The notes beneath the pieces were generated by a model, which saw nothing but the letters and a program-made list of their open reading frames with translations, did no database searches and was not told where the DNA came from. A stretch of DNA of 64,000 nt from Negativicoccus succinicivorans. GTDB lineage: Bacteria > Bacillota > Negativicutes > Veillonellales > Negativicoccaceae. Below are positions 25,885-33,579 of the stretch, in pieces. Each line of letters opens with the position of its first letter. Positions within the stretch are counted from its first letter, which is position 1. The stretch covers positions 1 through 64,000 of the forward strand of contig NZ_JAHAJN010000007.1 in assembly GCF_018372215.1 (NCBI RefSeq). Reading direction: 5' to 3'. A program made the position numbers and the translations under genes.

Positions 25885-26911
25885 TCAAATCGCGCCGCTC
25901 GACACCTCGGTGATGGAGCAATGCCGCGAGTACGTCGACAACCTTACCAAACCGTTGGGCTCATTGGCGCAGCTCGAAGAAACGGCGATTCGAATCGCCG
26001 GCATTACCTGCCGTAAAAAACCGGCTCGCCTGCAAAAAGCCATTGTCATTGCCGCCGCGGATACGGCGATCGACAGTCCGGACAATCAGGATCACGGAAA
26101 AAAGAGCCTGGCGGAACTGATGCTGGTTGCCGGCGGCGCGGCACCCGTTTCGGCGTTGGCGCGCGAACTGCAGGCACCGGTATACGTGGCGGATGTCGGT
26201 TTGGAGCAGGATACCGAACATGTCGCCGGCGTGATGCTGCATAAAATGCAAAACGGCAGTCAGTCATTGCAAAAAGGGGACGCTCTGACGCAAGAAGCGT
26301 GCGCGGAAGCGATTGCCTTCGGCGTCGCGCTGGCAGGTGAATTGGCCCACAGCGGCGTCGAAGCATTGGCGCTCGGTGACATCGGCGCTCGCGGCGCGCT
26401 TGCGGCGCTTGCCGTGACGACGGCTTTTTTAGGACCGGAACTCTCCGAAGCGATACAAGCGCAGGGCTTTACCGCGCAAAGCGAGGCGTGGACGCTGGCG
26501 CAAACGGAACCGGAAACGGTACTCGCGCGCTATGGAAACGCGTCGATTGCGATGCTGACGGGATTGATTTTAGGCGCGGCCGCGCGCCATATGGCGATCG
26601 TATTTGACAACAGCGTCACCGGCGCGGCGGCCGTGGCGGCAGCCGCGATCGCGCCGCGGGTAAAAGACTACGTATTCGCATCGGCGGCGTATCCTGATCC
26701 CTTGCACCAATTGCAATTGCAAAAATTAGGTTTACCGGCAGCGTTGCATTACGATTTCACGTTGGCGCAAGGACTCGGATCGACATTGGGATTGTCCCTG
26801 CTTGACGCATCACTTGACATGTTGAATGAGATGCGGACGTTTGGTACGGCCGGTGTTACTGTAGCGGAAGACGGCCCGGGCAAGGGACGACAGAGAGAAG
26901 AGGTGCGGTGA
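25865..26911 (+). CDS. arsB: CobT paralogue lacking the catalytic Glu, likely ArsB
   Basis: The 348-residue protein aligns with CobT throughout: NLTKPLGSLAQLEETAIRIA at 26-45 is the CobT N-terminal signature, and LDASLDMLNEMRTFGTAGV is its C-terminal end. The catalytic segment is changed: FTLAQGLGS replaces LRLGEGSGA, so Gln302 stands where CobT has its Glu. It probably needs ArsA as partner; in Sporomusa neither subunit works alone. It overlaps arsA by 20 bases. Its last 285 bases recur in diverged form at 31342-31629 beyond metH, marking an insertion next to this gene. Confidence 0.72.
   Translation: MLEAWNDQIAPLDTSVMEQCREYVDNLTKPLGSLAQLEETAIRIAGITCRKKPARLQKAIVIAAADTAIDSPDNQDHGKKSLAELMLVAGGAAPVSALARELQAPVYVADVGLEQDTEHVAGVMLHKMQNGSQSLQKGDALTQEACAEAIAFGVALAGELAHSGVEALALGDIGARGALAALAVTTAFLGPELSEAIQAQGFTAQSEAWTLAQTEPETVLARYGNASIAMLTGLILGAAARHMAIVFDNSVTGAAAVAAAAIAPRVKDYVFASAAYPDPLHQLQLQKLGLPAALHYDFTLAQGLGSTLGLSLLDASLDMLNEMRTFGTAGVTVAEDGPGKGRQREEVR
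26627..26911 (+). repeat. Left copy of the arsB 3'-end direct repeat
   Basis: This segment of arsB is repeated in the same orientation at about 31342-31629, about 85 percent identical by hand count. The two copies bracket the T-box-metF-metH cassette. Confidence 0.85.
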
Positions 26912-27135
26912 CGGTTCATGACGTCACCTGTTGCGGGATCGTCGGGCGTGATGTCGCGGTGACGGCGACGCTGCCCGTTTCTCCCGCTACCGCGGCGGAA
27001 TCCGTCGACACGGGAGTGATCGGCTATCGACAGCCGGTGCCGTGGACACAGGAGCGTCCTTACGTATTCGGTGATACCGCTCGTGCACGCGGTACGATTG
27101 GTGAGAAGCACGTGATCATTTTCCAAAGCGTTTGA
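26908..27135 (+). CDS. Small hypothetical ORF between arsB and the T-box
   Basis: A 75-codon frame starting with a GTG that overlaps the arsB stop (GTGA), with AGAGAAGAGGTGC upstream. I do not recognise the product (MTVHDVTCCGIVGRD at the start). It has no membrane segment. It ends inside the -35 of the next promoter. It may be a remnant of a gene cut by the insertion of the methionine cassette, or a chance frame. Confidence 0.3.
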   Translation: MTVHDVTCCGIVGRDVAVTATLPVSPATAAESVDTGVIGYRQPVPWTQERPYVFGDTARARGTIGEKHVIIFQSV

Positions 27136-27161
27136 CAATCGGTCGACGGATTTGGTATCAT
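27132..27161 (+). promoter_or_regulatory. Promoter of the methionine T-box operon
   Basis: TTGACA (27132-27137), 18-base spacer, TATCAT (27156-27161). Confidence 0.7.
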
Positions 27162-27167
27162 GCTTGT

Positions 27168-27446
27168 AATTTACATATGTGAAAAGCGATGAAGAGAAGA
27201 GTACGCAACGCAGACGACCGACAGAGAGCCCGAGTCGGTGAAAACGGGCGATCATAACCGTTGCGGAAGATGGACTCGGAGCTGCCGGCTGAGCTGCAAG
27301 GCAAGGTCGTGCCGGGTGTGCCCGTCACTGCACTGGTGTATCGCTCTTTGAGCCGTACATGAATGAGGTCTGCAGCGCAGATGAAGTAGGGTGGTACCAC
27401 GAGTGTCCTCGTCCCTGAGCAATCAGGGAGAGGGCTTTTTTTATAG
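27168..27446 (+). promoter_or_regulatory. T-box leader of metF-metH operon, predicted tRNA-Met specific
   Basis: T-box features: AGAGTA on the 5' side of stem I, stem CGCAACG/CGTTGCG (27204-27210 with 27259-27265), then GAAG-ATG-GA (27266-27274), the T-box core AGGGTGGTACCACG near 27388-27401, and terminator TCCCTGA-GCAA-TCAGGGA (27411-27428) plus a run of seven T. Reading ATG (27270-27272) as specifier suits the methionine genes downstream. The codon directly after GAA would be GAT (Asp), so the exact register is uncertain. Uncharged tRNA-Met should raise expression. Confidence 0.85.
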
Positions 27447-27461
27447 GGAAAGAAGATCCGT

Positions 27462-28364
27462 ATGAAAATCAAAGACAAGTATGAAAAAGAAGGGCCGTTA
27501 TATTCGTTTGAGGTGTTCCCGCCGAAACGGGAAGGCGATTTGGACAATATGGTGGCGACATTGCATGAGTTGACCCAATGGCATCCCGACTATATGTCGG
27601 TGACGTATGGTGCGGCGGGGGCGGCACGCGGTATGTTGACGTTGAAATTGGCGGAGTATATCCGCAAGGAGCTGGACATCGAGCCGTTGATGCATTTGAC
27701 TTGCGTGGGATATTCGCAAGCGGAATTGGCGGAGATTTTGGCGCGGATCGAAGCGGCGGGAATTGAAAATACGCTGTTGCTTCGCGGCGATCACAGAGAA
27801 GACGGCGAAACGCCCGCGGACGGATTCCGTTATGCCAATGAGTTGGTGGCTTACGTGCGCTCCAAGCACGCATTTTGTATCGGTGCGGCGACGTATCCGG
27901 AAGGCCATACGGAGGCTCGCAGCCTGACAGCGGATTTGATCCGCTTGCGAGATAAGGTGAATGCGGGGGCGGACTTTTTGGTGACGCAGCTGTTTTTTGA
28001 CAATGACGCGTTTTTCCGCTTTTTGGAAACGGCCCGCAGTATCGACATCAATGTGCCGATTTCAGCCGGCATCATGCCCTGTCTGAATAAGACGCAGATT
28101 GTGCGAATGACCGCGTTGTCGGGGGCGAGTTTGCCGCCGAAGTTTCGCCGGATGCTCGACCGCTACGAGCATGCGCCGGAGGCGATGTATGATGCGGGCA
28201 TTGCGTATGCGTGCGAGCAGATTATTGATTTATTGTCATCGGGAGTGGACGGTATTCACCTGTATGTGATGAATCGGCCGGAAGTGGCACAGGCGATCAC
28301 AAGGGGGATCGGCCGCACCTTGCAAACGGTCAAGGAGGAACATCGTGGAACGAACGCCGGCTGA
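27462..28364 (+). CDS. metF: Methylenetetrahydrofolate reductase
   Basis: The 300-residue protein has the MetF TIM-barrel features: YSFEVFPPKREGD at the N-terminus (with the catalytic Glu), SVTYGAAG, HLTCVGYS, LLLRGDHRED (FAD and folate contacts) and DFLVTQLFFDND. It reduces 5,10-methylene-THF to 5-methyl-THF, the methyl donor used by MetH. The ATG at 27462 follows AGGGAAAGAAGATCCGT, 16 bases past the T-box terminator. It overlaps the next gene by 20 bases. Confidence 0.95.
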   Translation: MKIKDKYEKEGPLYSFEVFPPKREGDLDNMVATLHELTQWHPDYMSVTYGAAGAARGMLTLKLAEYIRKELDIEPLMHLTCVGYSQAELAEILARIEAAGIENTLLLRGDHREDGETPADGFRYANELVAYVRSKHAFCIGAATYPEGHTEARSLTADLIRLRDKVNAGADFLVTQLFFDNDAFFRFLETARSIDINVPISAGIMPCLNKTQIVRMTALSGASLPPKFRRMLDRYEHAPEAMYDAGIAYACEQIIDLLSSGVDGIHLYVMNRPEVAQAITRGIGRTLQTVKEEHRGTNAG

Positions 28365-28935
28365 TTTTTTTGATGAAGACGACGTCCTGCGTTTTTTGCG
28401 ACACAAACGGCGGCGGATCAGTGAGGCCGATCGCCGTTGGCTCGATCGGGCGCGGGAGATTGTCGATGCGGCCGCCGTATATCGGGAAACGCATCAGCGA
28501 CGCCCGTGGCGGAGTACGGATACCGGTGGCTGCTGGGGAGATACCGTGTTGCCGTATCGTTCGCTCGGACGGCTCTTTGCCGATTGCGACGAGGTCATCG
28601 TTTGCGGCTGTACCATCGGGCAGGACGTGTATCGTACCATTCGTGAATGGATGGCGACCGATCCTGCACTGGGGGTTGTCGTCGACGCGACGGCATCGGT
28701 ACTGGTCGATGCCTATGCGGCGTACTTGCAGCACACGTTCGGTGCAATGACGATGCGTTTCAGTCCCGGCTACGGTGATGTACCGCTGGCGCTCAATCAG
28801 GAATTGGCAACATGCCTGCAACTGTCGAAGCGAATCGGTGTGCATGTGACGGACGGTCATCTGATGGTGCCGGAAAAATCGATTATTTTTCTTACCGGCT
28901 GCACACGAAAGGAGGAACCCCATGATACCATTTAG
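28345..28935 (+). CDS. Free-standing methionine synthase reactivation-domain protein
   Basis: The 196-residue protein resembles the C-terminal activation domain of cobalamin-dependent MetH: RFSPGYGDVPLALNQELATC matches the AdoMet-binding R-x-x-x-GY region, followed by VHVTDGHLMVPEKSIIFLTG. In full-length MetH this domain binds AdoMet for reductive remethylation of oxidised cob(II)alamin. Here it is a separate protein encoded just before a metH that lacks the domain, overlapping metF by 20 bases and metH by 14. The coupling suggests the two assemble. Confidence 0.85.
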   Translation: MERTPADFFDEDDVLRFLRHKRRRISEADRRWLDRAREIVDAAAVYRETHQRRPWRSTDTGGCWGDTVLPYRSLGRLFADCDEVIVCGCTIGQDVYRTIREWMATDPALGVVVDATASVLVDAYAAYLQHTFGAMTMRFSPGYGDVPLALNQELATCLQLSKRIGVHVTDGHLMVPEKSIIFLTGCTRKEEPHDTI

Positions 28936-31354
28936 TACATTTCTTGCCGGGCAGACCGTACTCATTGACGGAGCGATGGGTACGGAAGTCCAACGGCGGC
29001 GACCGGATCTGCGGATTGCGCCCGATATGTGCGTACTGCATGAACCTGCACTTATCGAGTCGATACACTATGATTATCTCGTGAGCGGCGTGGACGTGCT
29101 GACGACAAACACGTTCGGTGCCAACGGCTACAAATGTGCGGATACGGATACGACACCGAGCGCCTTGATTCATGCCGCCGTCGGATGTGCGCGGCGGGCA
29201 CGGGAACGCTATATCGCCGATTACGGCACACGACCGATTTACGTGGCCTTGGATATCGGGCCGATCGGCGCGTTGCTTGCACCGGCGGGGGATATGTCTC
29301 CCGAGCGGGCGTATGATTTGTATCGGGAACAAGTCGAAGCGGGGGTGGCGGTCGGTGTCGATCTGATCATCATCGAAACGCAAACCGATTTGGCGGAACT
29401 CAAATATGCTGTTCTTGCGGCCCGCGAACACAGCGATCTTCCCGTCTTGGCATCGATGAGTTTTGAACATACGGGACGGACCTTTACGGGGACCGATGTC
29501 GTCAGTATGGCGACAACACTGGAAGGACTCGGCGTGACGGCCGTCGGGATCAACTGCTCCTTCGGGGCGGCGGAGACACGACCGCTGGTGGACGCTTTGT
29601 TGGCGGCAACGAAACTGCCGTTGATCGTGCAGCCGAACGGCGGGATTCCCGATGCCGACGGTCATAGTCGACTCGATGTACAGGCGCATCTTGATCATAT
29701 GCGCTATTTCCTGTCGCGCGGCGTGGAGATCATCGGCGGCTGCTGCGGTACCGATCCCGCACTGATGGCACGCTTGCATGCGTTGCGCGGGGAAGTGCAC
29801 GGCACGAGACCGTCCGTCACTCCCGTAACACGGGTGTCCTCTTATGCGGAAACCGTCGTTTTGGGACAAGGCCCGCTGATGATCGGAGAACGAATCAATC
29901 CTACGGGCAAACGGGAGTTGCAGGAAGAACTGCGTCGCGGCGTACTTGATCGTGTCGTTCGGGAAGCTGTTGTCCAACGTCGGGAAGGCGCGGCGCTTCT
30001 TGACATCAATATCGGTACCTCGGGTGTCGATGAACCGACACTCTTGCCGCGGGCGGTACGTGCCGTACAAGCGGTGACGGGTACGCCGCTCGTGATTGAC
30101 ACGGCCTCACCGACCGCGTTGGCGGCGGCAGCACGAGCGGTGGCGGGCAAACCGCTGCTCAACTCGGTCAATGCGGGGGAGGACAGTCTGGCACAAGTAT
30201 TGCCGATCGCTCGCCGCTACGGGGCCTGCGTACTGGGACTGACGCTGGATGAAAACGGGATTCCCGATACGGCAAAAGGACGACTCGCACTGGCGGAAAA
30301 AATCGTTACTCGAGCATTGGAATGGGGTATCCCGCGAGAAAATATTCTCATTGACTGTCTGACATTGACACTCGGCACCGGTGCGGAAAATGCACGGATT
30401 ACCGCCGAGGCCGTTGCTCTCGTGAAACGGGAACTCGGTGTGGCGACCGCACTCGGCGTGAGCAATATTTCCTTCGGCATGCCGGAACGGTCGATCATTA
30501 ATCGGACATTTTTACAGATGGCACTGGCCCACGGACTGGACGCCCCGATTGCCAATCCCGGCGATCGGGGTATGACGGATGCATTGGCCGCCTACCGTGT
30601 GCTGGCGGGATACGATGACGGGGCGCGGGAATGGATCGCCCGGGCTCGTAAAGTACAAGACGAGGCCGAGGCACCGTCGCCCGTCTCGACGATTTTGGCG
30701 GCGATTGTCGACGGACTGGAAGCGGAAACGCTGCGACTGACAAAAGAACTGCTCGCCCGTAAAGCGCCGCTTGACGTGGTCAATGAGGATCTTATCGGCG
30801 CATTGAACGAGGTGGGACGACGTTTTGAAACGCAGGAACTGTTTTTGCCACAACTGATCCGGGCCTCGCAAACCGCACAAGTTGCGTTTGCCGAAGTCAA
30901 ACGGGTACTGGAGGCCAAGGGAGAAACGGCCGCCGATCGCGGCACGATTATTCTTGCGACGGTACGGCACGATGTGCATGATATCGGCAAAAATATTGTC
31001 AAAGTCGTACTGGAAAACTACGGCTATCGAATCATCGACCTCGGCAAAGACGTGCCGCCCCAAGCGATCCTCGATGCCTGTCGCACCTATCATGCACGAC
31101 TAGTCGGCTTGAGTGCGCTGATGACGACGACGGTTGCCTCCATGCAGGAAACCATCGCCTTGCTCAAACGGGAGATTCCCGACGTGCAAGTGGTGGTCGG
31201 CGGTGCCGTACTCAATGAACGCTACGCGGCCGACATTGGTGCGGACCGGTATGCGGCACACCCCGCGGCCATGGCCGATATTGCGGCGGCGTTTTTCGGC
31301 ACCCGGGAAGATCCGATGCGGCAGGCGGTATCGCGGGAAGACAGGCGGCAGTAG
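28922..31354 (+). CDS. metH: Cobalamin-dependent methionine synthase (without activation domain)
   Basis: The 810-residue protein transfers methyl from 5-methyl-THF through a cobamide to homocysteine. Domains: homocysteine/zinc barrel (1-290) with Cys212, Cys274 and Cys275; pterin-binding barrel (about 310-580) with GERINPTGKRELQ; helical cap (about 590-680); Rossmann cobamide-binding domain (about 680-805) with DVHDIGKNIV, where His686 is the axial ligand. The activation domain is supplied by the preceding gene. RBS AAAGGAGG precedes the ATG. Its last codons run into the diverged copy of the arsB 3' end, and its TAG stop lies in that repeat. Confidence 0.95.
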   Translation: MIPFSTFLAGQTVLIDGAMGTEVQRRRPDLRIAPDMCVLHEPALIESIHYDYLVSGVDVLTTNTFGANGYKCADTDTTPSALIHAAVGCARRARERYIADYGTRPIYVALDIGPIGALLAPAGDMSPERAYDLYREQVEAGVAVGVDLIIIETQTDLAELKYAVLAAREHSDLPVLASMSFEHTGRTFTGTDVVSMATTLEGLGVTAVGINCSFGAAETRPLVDALLAATKLPLIVQPNGGIPDADGHSRLDVQAHLDHMRYFLSRGVEIIGGCCGTDPALMARLHALRGEVHGTRPSVTPVTRVSSYAETVVLGQGPLMIGERINPTGKRELQEELRRGVLDRVVREAVVQRREGAALLDINIGTSGVDEPTLLPRAVRAVQAVTGTPLVIDTASPTALAAAARAVAGKPLLNSVNAGEDSLAQVLPIARRYGACVLGLTLDENGIPDTAKGRLALAEKIVTRALEWGIPRENILIDCLTLTLGTGAENARITAEAVALVKRELGVATALGVSNISFGMPERSIINRTFLQMALAHGLDAPIANPGDRGMTDALAAYRVLAGYDDGAREWIARARKVQDEAEAPSPVSTILAAIVDGLEAETLRLTKELLARKAPLDVVNEDLIGALNEVGRRFETQELFLPQLIRASQTAQVAFAEVKRVLEAKGETAADRGTIILATVRHDVHDIGKNIVKVVLENYGYRIIDLGKDVPPQAILDACRTYHARLVGLSALMTTTVASMQETIALLKREIPDVQVVVGGAVLNERYAADIGADRYAAHPAAMADIAAAFFGTREDPMRQAVSREDRRQ

Positions 31355-31629
31355 CGGCAGCCGCGATCGCGCCGCGGGTAAAAGACTACGTATTCACCTC
31401 GGCGGCATATCCCGATCCTCTGCACCAATTACAATTACAAAAATTGGGATTGCAGGGTGCGTTACATTATGATTTCACGTTGGCGCAAGGACTTGGCTTG
31501 ACGTTGGGGTTGTCCCTGCTTGATGCATCACTTGATATGTTGAATGAAATGCGGACGTTTGGTGCCGTCGGTGTGACGGTGGCCGAAGACGGTCCGGGTA
31601 AAGGAAGGCAGCGAAAGGAAGTGCTCTGA
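31342..31629 (+). pseudogene. Diverged second copy of the arsB 3' end
   Basis: About 285 bases match the end of arsB (from about 26627 to 26911) with roughly 40-45 differences by my hand count, mostly at third codon positions. The frame stays open for 95 codons, ends in TGA overlapping the next ATG, and keeps ArsB features such as FTLAQGLG and LLDASLDMLNEMRTFG. There is no start of its own except an internal ATG at 31444. It looks like the 3' remnant of a former arsB gene that preceded larC1. It still supplies the ribosome site (AAAGGAAG) for the gene after it. Confidence 0.85.
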
Positions 31630-32402
31630 TGGAGCAAGCATTGTACTTGGATCCCGTGAGTGGGATCAGCGGCAATATGTTTGTTGGGACGTTGCTTGAT
31701 TTGGGAGTGCCACGGATTTGGCTGACCAATGAGTTACAAAAACTCGGCCTTGACGACTACGAGTTGATTTTTGAAAAGGTCAACAAGAGAGGCATCACGG
31801 CGACGTATTTTAACGTTGACGTAAAGGAAACAACCACGCATCGTCATTTACCGGATATTTTAACCATTTTGGCGCGTGCCGATTGGTCGGGGAGCGCGAA
31901 ACAACGCGCGGCATCCATTTTCTGGTCACTGGCACTGGCGGAAAGCAGAGCCCATGGGATTGCGCCAGAGGACGTGCATTTTCATGAAGTCGGCGCGGTC
32001 GATTGCATTATCGATTGCGCGTTGATTGCGCTCGGTTTGGAATATTTGGACATCGATATTGTATTAACCGGGCCGGTGGCCACCGGTTCGGGTACGATTC
32101 GCGCGGCGCACGGCGAACTTTCGATTCCAGCACCCGCAACGCGATTTTTGTTGCAGGGGTTTCCGACGATCACCGGAACGCCCGACTATGAACTCACTAC
32201 ACCGACCGGTGCGGCGGCGCTTGCGACATTTGCCATTCCGGTAGAAAAACGTCCGTCTGAATTGGTGATTGATCGTGTCGGCTACGGCGCAGGGACGTAT
32301 GATTTCGTTGCGTCCAATACATTGGGAGGCTACTACGGCCAGTTGTTGCCTGTGCAGCGCTGGCAGGTGCCGGCGCCCTACATTTTCGGCCAAAATCCTT
32401 GA
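31629..32402 (+). CDS. LarC1-like protein (N-terminal LarC domain only)
   Basis: The 257-residue protein matches the N-terminal part of LarC/DUF111: LYLDPVSGISGNMFVGTLLDLGV at the start, the HFHEVGAVDCIID motif near residue 117, the TGPVATGSGTIRAAHGELSIPAPAT stretch near 155, and RVGYGAGTYDF near the end. LarC inserts nickel into the lactate-racemase pincer cofactor. Full LarC has a second domain (LarC2, CTP-dependent), sometimes reached by frameshift; here a terminator begins 7 bases after the stop, so LarC2 is absent. Its position behind an arsB remnant suggests an ancestral arsA-arsB-larC1 operon. Function in that setting is unknown. Confidence 0.8.
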   Translation: MEQALYLDPVSGISGNMFVGTLLDLGVPRIWLTNELQKLGLDDYELIFEKVNKRGITATYFNVDVKETTTHRHLPDILTILARADWSGSAKQRAASIFWSLALAESRAHGIAPEDVHFHEVGAVDCIIDCALIALGLEYLDIDIVLTGPVATGSGTIRAAHGELSIPAPATRFLLQGFPTITGTPDYELTTPTGAAALATFAIPVEKRPSELVIDRVGYGAGTYDFVASNTLGGYYGQLLPVQRWQVPAPYIFGQNP

Positions 32403-32408
32403 AATTTT

Positions 32409-32442
32409 GTGACATAGCAGTGTTCTGCTATGTCACTTTTTT
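32409..32442 (+). terminator. Strong terminator of the ars-met-larC1 region
   Basis: Twelve-base stem GTGACATAGCAG-TGTT-CTGCTATGTCAC followed by six T. Confidence 0.9.
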
Positions 32443-32474
32443 GTTAAACGATTTTTGGTAAAGAAAAAACTTTC

Positions 32475-32503
32475 TTGACAAAAAAATACTCGTTTGCTAT
32501 TCT
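32475..32503 (+). promoter_or_regulatory. Promoter P1 of tRNA array
   Basis: TTGACA (32475-32480), 17 bases, TATTCT (32498-32503). Confidence 0.75.
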
Positions 32504-32525
32504 TATATAGTAACTTAACTGGTCA

Positions 32526-32554
32526 TTGACATGACAAAATCGGTGTGTTACAAT
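32526..32554 (+). promoter_or_regulatory. Promoter P2 of tRNA array
   Basis: TTGACA (32526-32531), 17 bases, TACAAT (32549-32554). It starts RNA about 9 bases before the first tRNA. Confidence 0.8.
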
Positions 32555-32569
32555 TGCATCTGTTGATGT

Positions 32570-32644
32570 GCGGGAATAGCTCAGTGGTAGAGCATCGCCT
32601 TGCCAAGGCGAGGGTCGCGAGTTCGAATCTCGTTTCCCGCTCCA
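32570..32644 (+). tRNA. tRNA-Gly (anticodon GCC)
   Basis: Acceptor GCGGGAA/TTCCCGC, anticodon loop CTTGCCAA region, T-loop TTCGAAT, encoded CCA. Confidence 0.95.
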
Positions 32645-32648
32645 TTAT

Positions 32649-32724
32649 TCCCTGATAGCTCAGTTGGTAGAGCAATCGGCTGTTAACCGATCGGTCGTAG
32701 GTTCGAGTCCTACTCAGGGAGCCA
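32649..32724 (+). tRNA. tRNA-Asn (anticodon GTT)
   Basis: Acceptor TCCCTGA/TCAGGGA, anticodon loop CTGTTAA, T-loop TTCGAGT, encoded CCA. Confidence 0.96.
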
Positions 32725-32725
32725 T

Positions 32726-32800
32726 AGGGGTGTAGCCAAGCGGTAAGGCAGCGGACTCTGACTCCGCCATGCGCAGGTTCGAATCCTTCCACCCCTGCCA
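32726..32800 (+). tRNA. tRNA-Gln (anticodon CTG)
   Basis: Acceptor AGGGGTG/CACCCCT, anticodon loop CTCTGAC, encoded CCA. It lies two bases after tRNA-Asn. Confidence 0.93.
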
Positions 32801-32803
32801 CGT

Positions 32804-32879
32804 GATCCATTAGCTCAGTTGGTAGAGCACCTGACTTTTAATCAGGGTGTCCCGCGTTCGAGTCGCGGATGGATCACCA
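32804..32879 (+). tRNA. tRNA-Lys (anticodon TTT)
   Basis: Acceptor GATCCAT/ATGGATC, anticodon loop CTTTTAA, encoded CCA. Confidence 0.95.
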
Positions 32880-32888
32880 CTTTTTTCT

Positions 32889-32964
32889 GGCCCGTTGGTC
32901 AAGTGGTTAAGACACCGCCCTCTCAAGGCGGGATCGGTGGGTTCAAATCCCCCACGGGTCACCA
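32889..32964 (+). tRNA. tRNA-Glu (anticodon CTC)
   Basis: Acceptor GGCCCGT/ACGGGTC, anticodon loop CTCTCAA, encoded CCA. It is nearly identical to the next tRNA-Glu. Confidence 0.92.
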
Positions 32965-32998
32965 ATTCATTTTAACCTTGGGGAACAATTTTATACAC

Positions 32999-33073
32999 GG
33001 CCCGTTGGTCAAGTGGTTAAGACACCGCCCTTTCACGGCGGTATCGGGGGTTCGAATCCCCCACGGGTCACCA
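32999..33073 (+). tRNA. tRNA-Glu (anticodon TTC)
   Basis: Acceptor GGCCCGT/ACGGGTC, anticodon loop CTTTCAC, encoded CCA. It differs from the preceding gene mainly in the anticodon arm. Confidence 0.95.
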
Positions 33074-33081
33074 TTTTATAT

Positions 33082-33157
<76 letters not shown>

Positions 33158-33162
33158 TCTAT

Positions 33163-33238
33163 GGCCCGGTGGTGTAGTGGTTAACATGCCGCCCTGTCAC
33201 GGCGGAGATCGTCGGTTCAAATCCGATCCGGGTCGCCA
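33163..33238 (+). tRNA. tRNA-Asp (anticodon GTC)
   Basis: Acceptor GGCCCGG/CCGGGTC, anticodon loop CTGTCAC, encoded CCA. Confidence 0.95.
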
Positions 33239-33249
33239 TTTTTCTTTTT

Positions 33250-33325
<76 letters not shown>

Positions 33326-33339
33326 TTTTTTCACAGCTT

Positions 33340-33426
33340 GCGGCTGTGGCGGAACAGGCAGACGCGCTATCTTGAGGGGGTAGTGGAGGTAACTCCGTGT
33401 GAGTTCAAGTCTCACCAGCCGCACCA
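33340..33426 (+). tRNA. tRNA-Leu (anticodon GAG)
   Basis: Class II tRNA with a long variable arm; acceptor GCGGCTG/CAGCCGC; anticodon stem CTATC/GGTAG with loop TTGAGGG; encoded CCA. Confidence 0.93.
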
Positions 33427-33442
33427 ACTACATATTACCCAC

Positions 33443-33527
33443 GCGGTTGTGGCGGAACTGGCAGACGCGCTGTCTTCAGGCGGCAGTGGAGCAATCCGTG
33501 AGAGTTCGAGTCTCTCCAACCGCACCA
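33443..33527 (+). tRNA. tRNA-Leu (anticodon CAG)
   Basis: Class II tRNA with acceptor GCGGTTG/CAACCGC; anticodon stem CTGTC/GGCAG with loop TTCAGGC; encoded CCA. Confidence 0.93.
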
Positions 33528-33538
33528 TTTAACAAGAA

Positions 33539-33560
33539 CCGGGCATAGCCCGGATTTTTA
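33539..33560 (+). terminator. Terminator of the tRNA array
   Basis: CCGGGC-ATA-GCCCGG followed by ATTTTTAT. Confidence 0.8.
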
Positions 33561-33579
33561 TACGTAAATGGCAAAACAG

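Noticed and set aside
32403..32470. A frameshifted LarC2 domain after the LarC1 gene
   Set aside because: The terminator begins 7 bases after the stop, leaving no room for a second domain.
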